DNA from: Ruminococcus flavefaciens 007c
Lineage (GTDB): Bacteria > Bacillota > Clostridia > Oscillospirales > Ruminococcaceae
Length of the DNA: 64,000 bases
NCBI RefSeq assembly: GCF_000571935.1
Contig: NZ_ATAX01000023.1
Span: 1 to 64,000, forward strand
Reading direction: 5' to 3'
A program made the position numbers and the translations under genes. How positions within the stretch are numbered: position 1 is the stretch's first letter; every line of letters starts with the position of its first letter. This document shows, piece by piece, positions 37,981-46,789 of the stretch. The notes under the pieces are model-generated. The model worked only from the letters and a program-made list of their open reading frames with translations. It was not told the DNA's origin and searched no databases.

Positions 37981-38097
37981 AAATAGCGTAAAATCGCCAA
38001 AAATAGACTAATCAAAAATTGCGATTGGGGTGATTGCAAAATGGCGTTGAGTGTGGGGAAAGGTTGAATTATACTATTTTTTACAAGGAGCGTTACT

Positions 38098-38178
38098 ATG
38101 TTATTTGATGAAAGAGATTTAAATTTTTTTAACAATTCGGAAGCAAAAAAATATTTCATGGAAATCGTTCAATCCTAG
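38098..38178 (+). pseudogene. 5' gene fragment, 26 codons, frame-broken
   Basis: Starting from an ATG with AAGGAGCG, it encodes MLFDERDLNFFNNSEAKKYF and a few residues more, then meets TAG TAG. The next reading frame at 38183 is shifted by one base. The good start site followed by an abrupt stop suggests the front of a real gene that has lost its middle. Confidence 0.55.
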
Positions 38179-38182
38179 TAGA

Positions 38183-39196
38183 ATGACTTTCGATTCATTA
38201 AAGGTGTCGTATAAAACATTTACAAGATTACTGTATGTTTCTAATGATAGTGAATGCATTAAAAATATAAAAGGCTTATATGTATTCACTTATGCTCTTA
38301 CAGATTATCTCTTAAATCAAGGGGATACGTCAATTCTAAAAAGTCACGACATCATTAAGAATTACGAAAGAATAGACGTTGAAGACCTTGCCAATAATGC
38401 TGATAGAAGAAATGCGATTATAAGTATTTGTTTGAATTTTCCATGCGTATTAGATTCAATTAGGGGCATTGAAACACTATTTAACAAGCTATCTGAATTG
38501 GTACTGCTTATCTTCAATATTATTACAAACAGAACTTATCCTGTTAAAACAATACTGTTGTCGTATATAGGATGGGAATCAATTGGTAATTCCAACTGGT
38601 ATATGTTTGCAATTTTTTCGCTGTATATATTCATATATATTTCTTTTCGTTTTTTTAAAAAAATGGAATCTGTTATTCCGTTAATCATTTTTACATTGCT
38701 GGCTTCATGTTTTATTGATGTATTATATTTTTTTGAATTAGGTATTTGGTGGTATAATACGATCTTGTGCTTTGTTTCCGGAATGTGGTATAGCAGATAC
38801 AAAAAGGAGATAGATTGCGTTGTTCAAAAAAATGATATAGCATATTGTCGGACACTTCTTTGTTCAATCTTCATATTCGCAGTACTATACTATGGGCATT
38901 TAAAGTATTCGCCACAGATCATGATTTTTACAGCGCCAATTTTTGCTTTAATTATCATTTTTCTTTCAATGAAGGTGAAATTTAGAAGTAAACTACTTTC
39001 GTTTTTAGGAGACCATGTATTTTCAATTTATATTCTGCAAAGATTAGCATTTCTTATTTTGAAAGATAAAACTACAAATCAATACCTATATTTTCTAAGC
39101 AGTTTATTGCTCACAATTATTATTTCACTTTTATTTGATAAAGTTTTTAACACAATTGAAAGAAGTTTGCGAAAAAGAAATATCTACAGAGAATAA
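38183..39196 (+). pseudogene. Chimeric or truncated membrane acyltransferase, AT-rich
   Basis: 337 codons with no good ribosome site at the ATG. Residues 1-105 are soluble and unrecognised (…NNADRRNAIISICLNF…). From about residue 125 the sequence is the C-terminal half of an acyltransferase-3 membrane protein (WESIGNSNWYMFAIFSLYIF, six or so helices, then LGDHVFSIYILQR). The N-terminal half of that family, with its catalytic His, is missing. GC content is visibly far below the rest of the window. It is best read as a fusion of two gene fragments, likely non-functional, in a transferred patch. Confidence 0.6.
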
Positions 39197-39236
39197 ACTT
39201 GCGTATCTTTATAATTTATCGAATGAATTCAAATAG

Positions 39237-39311
39237 AGAGTATTTGCATTGGCAAAAACATATAGCGAATTGATGAAGTTAATAACTGATAAACATCGTG
39301 AACAGAAATAA
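39237..39311 (+). pseudogene. Possible C-terminal remnant of a lost gene
   Basis: One frame reads RVFALAKTYSELMKLITDKH followed by REQK and a stop, with protein-like composition but no start codon. Too short to identify; recorded because it sits among other remnants. Confidence 0.3.
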
Positions 39312-39369
39312 TTTCACCGCTCATCTTAATCACAGTATTTCGCTGCAAAACATCAAATTGGGCGTATCG

Positions 39370-39401
39370 AGACTCGTTGAGTGCGTTGTACTGGTGTCCC
39401 G
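39370..39401 (+). pseudogene. Degenerate copy of an rlmD-type 3' end
   Basis: 32 bases match the end of rlmD (37061-37092) at 26 positions, including an exact 12-base block CGTTGAGTGCGT. The frame encodes LVECVVLVSR against HVECVVLLSR in RlmD. It has no start codon and is not part of a gene. Confidence 0.5.
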
Positions 39402-39581
39402 TGGAAGTTTGGGGCAATACAATCATATAGATTGGACTGAATGGACAGGGCAATGAAACCGCAGACTTGTTTTATGCTGTATCTGGAAAGACATCTGCGC
39501 ACTTGGTTTGTGGGCAGATCGTATAGCATAGAGGTCGTAACTTCGCAGATCGGCCATCATTCAATAAAGGGAGATGAAAAT

Positions 39582-40112
39582 ATGAAGGGAGTAAAACTTG
39601 TTCCGCTGGAAGAATCAGATCGTGAGCAATTCATCACGGACAATCAGGAAGCATTCAATTATGGTGCTCTGGAAGAATTCGGTCTGCGTGACGACCATTT
39701 TGAGGAGGACGGACAGATCATTTCCCGTGAGACGATCGAGCAGTCGATTGACAGCGGTGAAGCCTATCGCATCATGCAGGACGGCAAGCCTGTCGGCGGG
39801 GTTATCATCAGCATAAACGGCGAGCACGGTGAGCTGGAGATACTGTTTGTTTCGCCGAGAGTTCACAGCAAGGGTATCGGCTATGCCACATGGTGTACGA
39901 TAGAAGAAATGCACCCCGAAGTTAAGATATGGGAGACCGTTACTCCGTATTTTGAAAAGCGGAATATCCACTTTTATGTGAACCGCTGCGGATTTCATAT
40001 CGTGGAGTTTTTTAACAGCCATCACCTCGATCCGAATGATCCTGATATGGCTGATCATACAGATGAACAATTTCCCGACGGAATGTTCAGATTTGAGAAA
40101 AGAATGAAATAA
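39582..40112 (+). CDS. GNAT-family N-acetyltransferase
   Basis: 176 residues from the ATG at 39582, preceded by AAAGGGAGA; an upstream extension in the same frame to 39441 lacks a site. The central VIISINGEHGELEILFVSPRVHSKGIGYATW contains the acetyl-CoA loop pattern with SKGIG. It would move an acetyl group to an unknown amine. It lies in the accessory patch between two acyltransferase genes. Confidence 0.85.
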   Translation: MKGVKLVPLEESDREQFITDNQEAFNYGALEEFGLRDDHFEEDGQIISRETIEQSIDSGEAYRIMQDGKPVGGVIISINGEHGELEILFVSPRVHSKGIGYATWCTIEEMHPEVKIWETVTPYFEKRNIHFYVNRCGFHIVEFFNSHHLDPNDPDMADHTDEQFPDGMFRFEKRMK

Positions 40113-40179
40113 TAATGCCCAGCACTACTGAATGTCATTGATGCGAAGCCTCCCCTTATCCTATGAAACAGGAGGAACC

Positions 40180-40323
40180 ATGCAGGTAATAAAATGCGGA
40201 GGGCTTTCATTAAACTCAAAAGATAAAAGGAAGTTCGGAAATCAGCAGGTATTCTCCGGGCTTTTTAGGAGTGATTATTTTTGGCAAAAGAAAACAAAAA
40301 GTTCATGGTTCTGTCTGCAATAG
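40180..40323 (+). CDS. Possible small ORF upstream of the acyltransferase
   Basis: 47 codons beginning MQVIKCGGLSLNSKDKRK after a strong AACAGGAGGAACC site. It overlaps the start of the next gene in another frame. No family recognised; it may be a translated leader or chance. Confidence 0.25.
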   Translation: MQVIKCGGLSLNSKDKRKFGNQQVFSGLFRSDYFWQKKTKSSWFCLQ

Positions 40324-41414
40324 GCATAATCATGGTCGTTGATTCACATACCTGGGGCACATTCAATATCTTTGGTAATTTTTTTCCTTTCAATTCATTC
40401 TTTATGCCAATGTTCGTATTTATCTCGGGTTATTTCAACAAAGCTGACAAGAATACAGATCTGTGGAAATACACAAAGCGTAAATTTATGACACTGTTGC
40501 TGCCGTATCTGGTAGTATCGGTTATTGCGCTGATAACTGAATGGCTGATAATGTGCTATAAAACAGAAGCGATACAGCCGTTTTTAATGGAATACAAACT
40601 GAAAGCGCTGCTTAATACCTTTACAAGCGGAGAGATAACCACTATCGCTCTGCCGATGTGGTTCGCACCTATGCTGTTTGCTGTTCAGATAGTTTACGCA
40701 CTGATAAAAAAAGTGCTGTCCGATCACTGGAACAGCGGGATAGCTCTGATACCGTTTATTGCATTACACATTTTTGTCGTCTGGTATGCAAAGGAGCATG
40801 ATGAGCTCCCGGAGTATTTGCTGCTGCCTCTGAAGGTGCTGTTTTTCCTGCCTTTCATGGAAATGGGCATACTTTACCGCGATGTGCTCGAAGAGAAGCT
40901 CAGGAAAGCCAATCATCTTCTTCTGCTGACTGCCTTGCTTATAATAAATATGGTAAGAATTATGATACTGCCCAATGAATACGATGTAGCTTTTGACAGT
41001 ATGGCAACATTAAGCGGTTTTACAAGTCCTTACGCTGTGACGCCGCTGCTTTCATCGGTTGTAGGAATCCTGTTCTGGACCGAGGTAGTTGAACTTATAG
41101 GCAAGCCGTTTTACGGAAGCAGAGTTGTAAATGCCATTTCGGAGAATACTTTTTATATAATGAGTTTTCATGTTATCTTCTTCAATATATTCAATTGTAT
41201 TCTTTTTACGATCAACAGATTTGCTGTACTTCCCGGATTTGAAGCTCAGACATTTCAGGATTCGAACTGGTACCGCTGGGATTACGTTTCGCAATTCCGC
41301 TTTGTCTACTTTTTGTTCGGTTTGTTAGGACCTGTCGGGCTTATGAAATTATATGAACGTTTCATAAAAAAGCCCATTGTCAAGCTCATAAAAAAACAGC
41401 AGCCCGATACATGA
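40281..41414 (+). CDS. Acyltransferase-3 family membrane protein
   Basis: 377 residues from a TTG with TAGGAGTGA upstream. About ten membrane segments. The early MVVDSHTWGTFNIFGNF and FFMPMFVFISGYF match the opening of family-3 acyltransferases, although the usual catalytic His-rich motif is reduced to DSHTWG. Members O-acetylate cell-surface sugars or lipids. It ends in a strong terminator shared with the minus strand. The family is secure; the substrate is not. Confidence 0.85.
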   Translation: MAKENKKFMVLSAIGIIMVVDSHTWGTFNIFGNFFPFNSFFMPMFVFISGYFNKADKNTDLWKYTKRKFMTLLLPYLVVSVIALITEWLIMCYKTEAIQPFLMEYKLKALLNTFTSGEITTIALPMWFAPMLFAVQIVYALIKKVLSDHWNSGIALIPFIALHIFVVWYAKEHDELPEYLLLPLKVLFFLPFMEMGILYRDVLEEKLRKANHLLLLTALLIINMVRIMILPNEYDVAFDSMATLSGFTSPYAVTPLLSSVVGILFWTEVVELIGKPFYGSRVVNAISENTFYIMSFHVIFFNIFNCILFTINRFAVLPGFEAQTFQDSNWYRWDYVSQFRFVYFLFGLLGPVGLMKLYERFIKKPIVKLIKKQQPDT

Positions 41415-41441
41415 GAGCTGCCTTGTATTATATGAAAAAAC

Positions 41442-41483
41442 AAATCCCCTCAACACCATTTCGGGTGCTGAAGGGGATTTTTT
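41442..41483. terminator. Bidirectional terminator
   Basis: AAATCCCC... pairs with ...GGGGATTT in a stem of about 16 pairs with one bulge and one mismatch, flanked by A-run and T-run. It ends both the acyltransferase gene and the minus-strand helicase unit. Confidence 0.8.
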
Positions 41484-41652
41484 ACAGTAACTGAAGGATT
41501 ATAGCGCCGAATACGCTGAGTACCATAACGCCTGCAAGTGCGAGAATGAATATCCTCATAGCGAGCGATTTCTTGTCACTGATACGCTTGCTGTTCTTTA
41601 CGGGCGGAACAGGTCTTATTTCCTGTACTCTTCTGGTTTTCTTATTGCTCAT
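41482..41652 (-). CDS. Small single-pass membrane protein (56 aa)
   Basis: 56 codons from an ATG at 41652 with GAGGTGA 7 bases upstream. It starts MSNKKTRRVQEIRP, then a basic region, and ends with one hydrophobic helix (IFILALAGVMVLSVFGAIIL). It begins 10 bases after the helicase stop codon and stops inside the terminator, so it is the last gene of that transcript. No family recognised; conserved spacing and a good site suggest it is real. Confidence 0.65.
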   Translation of the reverse strand: MSNKKTRRVQEIRPVPPVKNSKRISDKKSLAMRIFILALAGVMVLSVFGAIILQLL

Positions 41653-41662
41653 TCATATCACC

Positions 41663-43384
41663 TCAATGTCTTTTTTTAGTACGTTTTTTGCGATTTGGTA
41701 TGTAATCGGAGTATATCTCCGACTTTTTTCTGTTTCCGTAGGCTGCTCTTTTGCGGTCAAAGTGCGGCTTGTCATCGGGACGGCGGTTCCTGCGCTGACC
41801 GAGCTCTCCACCTTTGTATAGCTTTACCTCGACTTTATTGCCGTTTATCTTCATGGAATCGGTGCTGTCGATGATATATTCGTATTCAGCCTCGGGTACC
41901 TCAACGGTAGTATGCTCATCGAATATATCTATCTTGCCGAAGTCCTTGCCTGTCATTCCCGTAGCGTCCACGAGGGCGCCAAGTATGAAATTGGGAGCAA
42001 TACGGCGGTTCCTGCCGATATTGATAATGATCTTGGTAGTTTTTGCACCGCTGTTTCTGCCTTTTTTCAGAGGACGAGTCTTTTCAAAGTCGGGAAGATC
42101 ACTTGTTTCGGTCAGCAGCTGCTTTTCAAGTATTCTTGCGGCAGCCTCACGGTAGTCTATACCCATTGCAGCAAGACGGTCGAGAATATCATAGGAATTA
42201 TGACCTGCCTGTGCTTCGGAGATCTCCCGGATCATAGCTTCCTTTTTCATAGCGATGATATCAGCTTTATCCGGAAGGGTCATCTCACGGATCTCGGCGT
42301 GGATATATTTTTCGATAGCGCGCAGGTCGAAAAGCTGGCGCCTGCCGCTGATAAGGGTATAAGCAGTACCTGTTCTGCCTGCACGGCCTGTTCTGCCGAT
42401 ACGGTGTATGTAGTATTCGTTATCCTGAGGGAGATCATAGTTGAAGACAGCGTCAACGCCGCTTACGTCGATACCTCTTGCAGCCACATCGGTAGCTACG
42501 AGTATCTCGGCAGCCTTGTTCTTGAAGCTGTTCATCACCTGTGTACGCTGTATCTGCTTCATATCGCCGTGGAGACCTGCTGCGCGGAAGCCGCTTTTCA
42601 GCAGCTCGTCGGTGAGCTGATCAACCATAGCCTTTGTGTTGCAGAACACCATAGCCGATGAAGGCTTGTATGCAGCAAGGAGGAGCTTTAAAGCGTCTGT
42701 CTTGCGTCCCATTGCCACTTCAAAGTAAAACTGCTCAATAAGTTCAACAGTGCGCTGAGCTGATTTTATCTTGATATGTACGGGATCACGCTGGTATTTT
42801 TCGGTTATGGCCATTATCTCCTTCGGCATTGTGGCCGAGAAGAGAACGGTCTGTCTGTCCTCGGGAATATCAGCAAGTATTGACTCAATATCCTCACGGA
42901 AGCCCATATTAAGCATTTCGTCAGCCTCATCAAGGATAACGGTACGTATATTGTCAAGCTTCAGAGTTCTTCTTCGGATATGATCCATGACTCTGCCGGG
43001 AGTACCGATTATGATATTAGCGCCTCTTTTCAGCTCATGGATCTGCTTTTCCATGCTTGCGCCGCCGTACACAGCCGAAGTCTTTACGCCCTCCTTGAAT
43101 TTGGCGAATTTTCGTATTTCCTCGTTTGCCTGCATAGCCAGTTCGCGGGTAGGGCAGAGGATAAGCACTACAGCGGACTTCCTGTCAGCGTCTGTAATGC
43201 TTTCAACGGCAGGGATACCGAAGGCAGCAGTTTTGCCCGTGCCTGTATTGGAGCGTCCGACAACATCGCGGCCTTCAAGGAGAAGGGGAATGCTTTGCTG
43301 CTGTATCTCTGTCATCTCAGTATACCCAAGCTCTTCTACAGCGCGCAGAAGAGCCTGTGATAGGTTTAGTTCATTAAAATTCAT
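41663..43384 (-). CDS. DEAD-box ATP-dependent RNA helicase with DbpA-type RNA-binding domain
   Basis: 573 residues. The N-terminal core has the Q motif, SNTGTGKTAAF, PTRELA, LDEADEMLNMGF, SAT, and HRIGRTGRAGRTG. After it comes a DbpA-like RNA-binding domain (about 455-530, starting TTKIIINIGR) and a basic tail rich in Arg/Lys. It unwinds RNA, probably in ribosome assembly or cold adaptation (CsdA/DbpA group). The final helicase-to-tail layout is normal for Firmicutes. Confidence 0.95.
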   Translation of the reverse strand: MNFNELNLSQALLRAVEELGYTEMTEIQQQSIPLLLEGRDVVGRSNTGTGKTAAFGIPAVESITDADRKSAVVLILCPTRELAMQANEEIRKFAKFKEGVKTSAVYGGASMEKQIHELKRGANIIIGTPGRVMDHIRRRTLKLDNIRTVILDEADEMLNMGFREDIESILADIPEDRQTVLFSATMPKEIMAITEKYQRDPVHIKIKSAQRTVELIEQFYFEVAMGRKTDALKLLLAAYKPSSAMVFCNTKAMVDQLTDELLKSGFRAAGLHGDMKQIQRTQVMNSFKNKAAEILVATDVAARGIDVSGVDAVFNYDLPQDNEYYIHRIGRTGRAGRTGTAYTLISGRRQLFDLRAIEKYIHAEIREMTLPDKADIIAMKKEAMIREISEAQAGHNSYDILDRLAAMGIDYREAAARILEKQLLTETSDLPDFEKTRPLKKGRNSGAKTTKIIINIGRNRRIAPNFILGALVDATGMTGKDFGKIDIFDEHTTVEVPEAEYEYIIDSTDSMKINGNKVEVKLYKGGELGQRRNRRPDDKPHFDRKRAAYGNRKKSEIYSDYIPNRKKRTKKRH

Positions 43385-43561
43385 TATTTATCCTTTCATA
43401 CTCTCTTATTTTTCCGATACAAATTATAATAGCACAAAAAGGCGAAAAGGTCAAGGAGAAAAGCGAAAAAAGCCTTTTATATAATAATATGTAAGCATTT
43501 TCATATGGATATGAGTTTACGGTTATAGGCTGAGGCTATAGCTCATCATAATCCATTTGTA

Positions 43562-43591
43562 TTGGACAAATACCTATCGATGTGGTATGAT
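43562..43591 (+). promoter_or_regulatory. metY promoter with ATACC-N9-GGTAT inverted repeat
   Basis: TTGGAC, an 18-base spacer and TATGAT with the extended TGG form a promoter. ATACC (43570-43574) and GGTAT (43584-43588) make an inverted repeat lying between and overlapping the -10. This is where a repressor of sulfur-assimilation genes would bind; the protein cannot be named. Confidence 0.5.
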
Positions 43592-43622
43592 TAAATCACA
43601 GAAGAAAACAGAGGTGATCAGA

Positions 43623-43664
43623 ATGCCGGAAATACGTTATATCATCAATTCAGAGCGAATGTGA
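43623..43664 (+). CDS. Possible 13-residue leader ORF upstream of metY
   Basis: MPEIRYIINSERM followed by TGA, after a GAGGTGATC site about 35 bases downstream of the promoter. It may be a leader peptide or a remnant. Nothing else is seen in the 340 bases between the helicase and metY genes. Confidence 0.25.
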   Translation: MPEIRYIINSERM

Positions 43665-43727
43665 CGCTCTTGTACAGCAGTTGATAATATTCATTTATAA
43701 AAAAGTATTTTTGAAAGGAAGATCGTT

Positions 43728-45011
43728 ATGAGTAATTATAGATTTGAGACAATACAGATACACGCAGGTCAGGAGAATCCCGATCCCACTACAGACGCAA
43801 GGGCAGTGCCCATATATGCTACCACATCATATGTTTTCAAGGACAGTGCACAGGCAGCAGGCCGCTTCGGTCTCACTGAGGGAGGAAACATCTATACAAG
43901 ACTGATGAATCCTACCTCTGATGTATTTGAGCAGAGAATAGCTGCTCTCGAAGGAGGCGTGGGAGCACTTGCAACAGCCTCAGGTTCGGCAGCAATAAGC
44001 TATGCGATCCAGAATATCGCTACAGCGGGAGATCATATCGTGGCTTCTTCCGCACTTTACGGAGGTTCCTTCAATCTTCTTGCACATACTCTCAAAGATC
44101 AGGGACTTACGACCACATTTGTGGATCCTTCCGAGCCTGAGAACTTCGAGAAGGCAATAAAGCCCGAAACAAAGCTTCTCTACGCAGAGACACTCGGCAA
44201 TCCTAATTCTGACGTTATCGACATTGAGGCAATAGCCGCCATCGCTCATAAGCATGGTATACCGCTTATAGTTGACAATACCTTTGCGACACCTTTCCTG
44301 CTCAGGCCTATCGAGCACGGCGCAGATGTGGTAGTTCATTCCGCTACAAAGTTTATCGGCGGACACGGTACTGTAATGGGCGGAGTTGTTATCGACTCGG
44401 GTAAGTTTGACTGGGCACAGAACGATAAATTCCCCGGACTTTCCAAGCCCAATCCTTCATATCACGGAGTAGTTTTCACAGAGGCCTGCGGAAATCTTGC
44501 CTATATAATCAAGCTTCGCACAACACTTATGAGAGATCAGGGCGCTACTATTTCGCCATTCAATTCCTTCCTGCTCTTACAGGGCCTCGAGACACTCTCT
44601 CTGAGACTTGAGCGTCATACCGAGAATGCACTGAAGGTCGTTGATTTCCTCAGATCACATCCGCAGGTAGAGTGGGTAAACCATCCCTCACTCCGCACAG
44701 GCAGAGCAAAGGAGATATACGACAGCTACTTCCCGAATGGAGCAGCTTCAATATTCACCTTTGAAGTTAAGGGAACAGCAGAGGACGCAAAGAAGTTCAC
44801 TGAGAGCCTTGAACTCTTCTCACTCCTTGCAAATGTAGCCGATGTTAAGTCGCTGGTCATTCATCCTGCATCGACCACTCACTCGCAGATGAGCGAGGAG
44901 GAGCTTCTTGCCGCAGGCATAAAGCCCACAACAGTAAGACTTTCCGTTGGAACCGAGCATATCGACGATATTATTGCTGATCTTCAGCATGGTTTTGATG
45001 CAATAAAGTAA
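43728..45011 (+). CDS. metY: O-acetylhomoserine sulfhydrylase
   Basis: 427 residues; GAAAGGAAG precedes the ATG. This PLP enzyme of the Cys/Met-metabolism family joins sulfide to O-acetylhomoserine to give homocysteine. It shows the start [11 protein letters not shown], the [12 protein letters not shown] block, and the PLP lysine in [11 protein letters not shown]. The C-terminal [21 protein letters not shown] is typical. It is a single gene between a promoter with an inverted repeat and a strong terminator. Confidence 0.96.
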   Translation: MSNYRFETIQIHAGQENPDPTTDARAVPIYATTSYVFKDSAQAAGRFGLTEGGNIYTRLMNPTSDVFEQRIAALEGGVGALATASGSAAISYAIQNIATAGDHIVASSALYGGSFNLLAHTLKDQGLTTTFVDPSEPENFEKAIKPETKLLYAETLGNPNSDVIDIEAIAAIAHKHGIPLIVDNTFATPFLLRPIEHGADVVVHSATKFIGGHGTVMGGVVIDSGKFDWAQNDKFPGLSKPNPSYHGVVFTEACGNLAYIIKLRTTLMRDQGATISPFNSFLLLQGLETLSLRLERHTENALKVVDFLRSHPQVEWVNHPSLRTGRAKEIYDSYFPNGAASIFTFEVKGTAEDAKKFTESLELFSLLANVADVKSLVIHPASTTHSQMSEEELLAAGIKPTTVRLSVGTEHIDDIIADLQHGFDAIK

Positions 45012-45014
45012 TAT

Positions 45015-45050
45015 AAAAAGGGTATCTGTAAATGTACAGATACCCTTTTT
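45015..45050. terminator. Bidirectional terminator between metY and tcdA
   Basis: A perfect 16-base-pair stem (AAAAAGGGTATCTGTA with complement) around AATG. Confidence 0.9.
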
Positions 45051-45798
45051 ATTTCCTGTTAAAACCTGTCAGATCCTTGATGACTTCGCCGGCGATAATA
45101 AGTCCCACTACAGAAGGCACGAAGGCAACGGAACCCGGAGTTGCTCTTCTCGCAGAGCCGCTGCGCATATCCGTCTGTCCCGAACCGTCCTCGGCAGCCT
45201 GTCCCTTTGGAACTACAGGTTCCTCTCTGGAGTAGACGACCTTGAGCTTTTTTACGCCGCGGCGTTTCAGCTGATAGCGCATGACCTTGGCAAGAGGACA
45301 GACAGATGTCTTGTAAATATCCGTAACCTCAAATCTTGTGGGATCGAGCTTGTTCCCCGCGCCCATGGAGCTTATTACGGGTATACCCGCATTTTTTGCC
45401 TGCATTATTATTTCCAGTTTGCCTGTGACGGTGTCGATAGCGTCTACCACGTAATCGTACATGGAAAAATCAAGTTTATCGGCAGTTTCTGGCATATAGA
45501 ACATCTTGTGGCAGGTGACCTTGCAGTGGGGATTTATGTCGCGAATACGTTCTGCCGCAGCGTCCACCTTGTACATACCGACAGTACTGCCGAGAGCGAT
45601 TATCTGGCGGTTGATATTGGTCACACAGACCTTGTCATCGTCGATCAGGTCGAGAGCACCTACACCTGAACGTGCAAGAGCTTCAACGGTATAGCCGCCT
45701 ACTCCGCCCACGCCGAAAACGGCTACACGGGAGCGAGCCAGTATATTCATAGCTTCCTCACCGAAGAGAAGCTGAGTTCTTGAAAAAAGGTCTGACAT
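45049..45798 (-). CDS. tcdA: tRNA threonylcarbamoyladenosine dehydratase
   Basis: 249 residues. It is an E1-like ThiF/MoeB fold with GVGGVGGYTVEALARSGVG near residue 29 and DDKVCVTNINRQIIAL, and SMGAGNKLDPTRFEV, which separates TcdA from MoeB. It converts t6A37 in tRNA into cyclic ct6A with ATP. This links functionally to tsaE and tsaB in this window. It is the last gene of a five-gene minus-strand operon; GGAG precedes its ATG. Confidence 0.94.
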   Translation of the reverse strand: MSDLFSRTQLLFGEEAMNILARSRVAVFGVGGVGGYTVEALARSGVGALDLIDDDKVCVTNINRQIIALGSTVGMYKVDAAAERIRDINPHCKVTCHKMFYMPETADKLDFSMYDYVVDAIDTVTGKLEIIMQAKNAGIPVISSMGAGNKLDPTRFEVTDIYKTSVCPLAKVMRYQLKRRGVKKLKVVYSREEPVVPKGQAAEDGSGQTDMRSGSARRATPGSVAFVPSVVGLIIAGEVIKDLTGFNRK

Positions 45799-45811
45799 AT
45801 TATGCTCCTTA

Positions 45812-46777
45812 TTAAAGAATTTTTTCCATATATCCGCAGGTGAAGGGGAAGAAATCGAACTTCTTAGTATCTACATGGACAGCGCCGTTCTTTTCGTACC
45901 ATTTGCGGAGTTTACCGTTTTCTTCAACAATGCCGAAAACCAGCTTGATGCAGCCAATTTTCTTTGCACTTGCGCAGGCGTGTCTGAACAGTGCCGTGCC
46001 GATAGCATTGTGTCGGAACTCAGGAATTACACAGAGATTATTCAGCTCGCACTCGCCGTTTTCCAGTTTTAGCAGGGAATAATAGCCGATTATCTTGCCG
46101 CCCTCTGAAAAATAGGCATACATAGGGCGGTGCTCGTTATCAAACTGCGAAAACAGTTTTTCATCATTAGTTGCAAAAGCAACATACATCGGAGCATTAT
46201 CAACAGTAAAGCCGAACTCATCAGCTACAGTCATAAAGCTTTTCTTTATGACCTTTACACATTCGGGTATATCGTTTCTGCTTATCTCTTTTATACCTGA
46301 CTTGCTGACATTCCTGAACTTTTCAAGGCGGTAAAGCCTCTCCTCGTCAAGCTCTGCGATGCCGTTCTTGTAGTCGTAGCCGAACTTTCTGTAAAACTGA
46401 CAGCCTGTGATTGACGAGGGTATCTCGATGCGCTTGGCTCTGAGGAAGTACTCGTCCTTTTCCAGTGTTTCTATGATACTTCTGCCAATGCCTTTACCCT
46501 GATATTCCGGAAGCACGAATATAGTGAACAGACCGCTCTCGTCCTCCTTGCCCCAGAATGGACCGATAGAGCCGCAGCCGATTATCTTATCACCGTCCTC
46601 AACAACATAGAAGTGGGTCCAGCCAGCGCGTTCAAGGATATTCTGCGGCTGCATAGTTTTGACTACTTCTTCCATAAGCTCGGCAGGGTAGTCTTTTATG
46701 TTGGAAATCCTGAGAGTTTTTATTACAACAGCCGAAACGGCTTCGGCATCTGATTCTTTAAATCTTCTTATGTTCAT
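45812..46777 (-). CDS. Tandem GNAT acetyltransferase
   Basis: 321 residues with two GNAT domains. The first (1-150) has VLPEYQGKGIGRSII; the second (about 160-321) has VIPEFRHNAIGTALFRHA. The link region is rich in charged residues. Each half has the acetyl-CoA binding loop. The start has AAAGGAG. Substrate unknown. It sits between CPBP and tcdA genes with 12- and 13-base gaps. Confidence 0.9.
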   Translation of the reverse strand: MNIRRFKESDAEAVSAVVIKTLRISNIKDYPAELMEEVVKTMQPQNILERAGWTHFYVVEDGDKIIGCGSIGPFWGKEDESGLFTIFVLPEYQGKGIGRSIIETLEKDEYFLRAKRIEIPSSITGCQFYRKFGYDYKNGIAELDEERLYRLEKFRNVSKSGIKEISRNDIPECVKVIKKSFMTVADEFGFTVDNAPMYVAFATNDEKLFSQFDNEHRPMYAYFSEGGKIIGYYSLLKLENGECELNNLCVIPEFRHNAIGTALFRHACASAKKIGCIKLVFGIVEENGKLRKWYEKNGAVHVDTKKFDFFPFTCGYMEKIL

Positions 46778-46789
46778 ATTGGAGCTCCT

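Noticed and set aside
40132-40323. 63-codon reading of the region before the acyltransferase
   Set aside because: Its first codon lacks a site; only the shorter reading from 40180 has any support.
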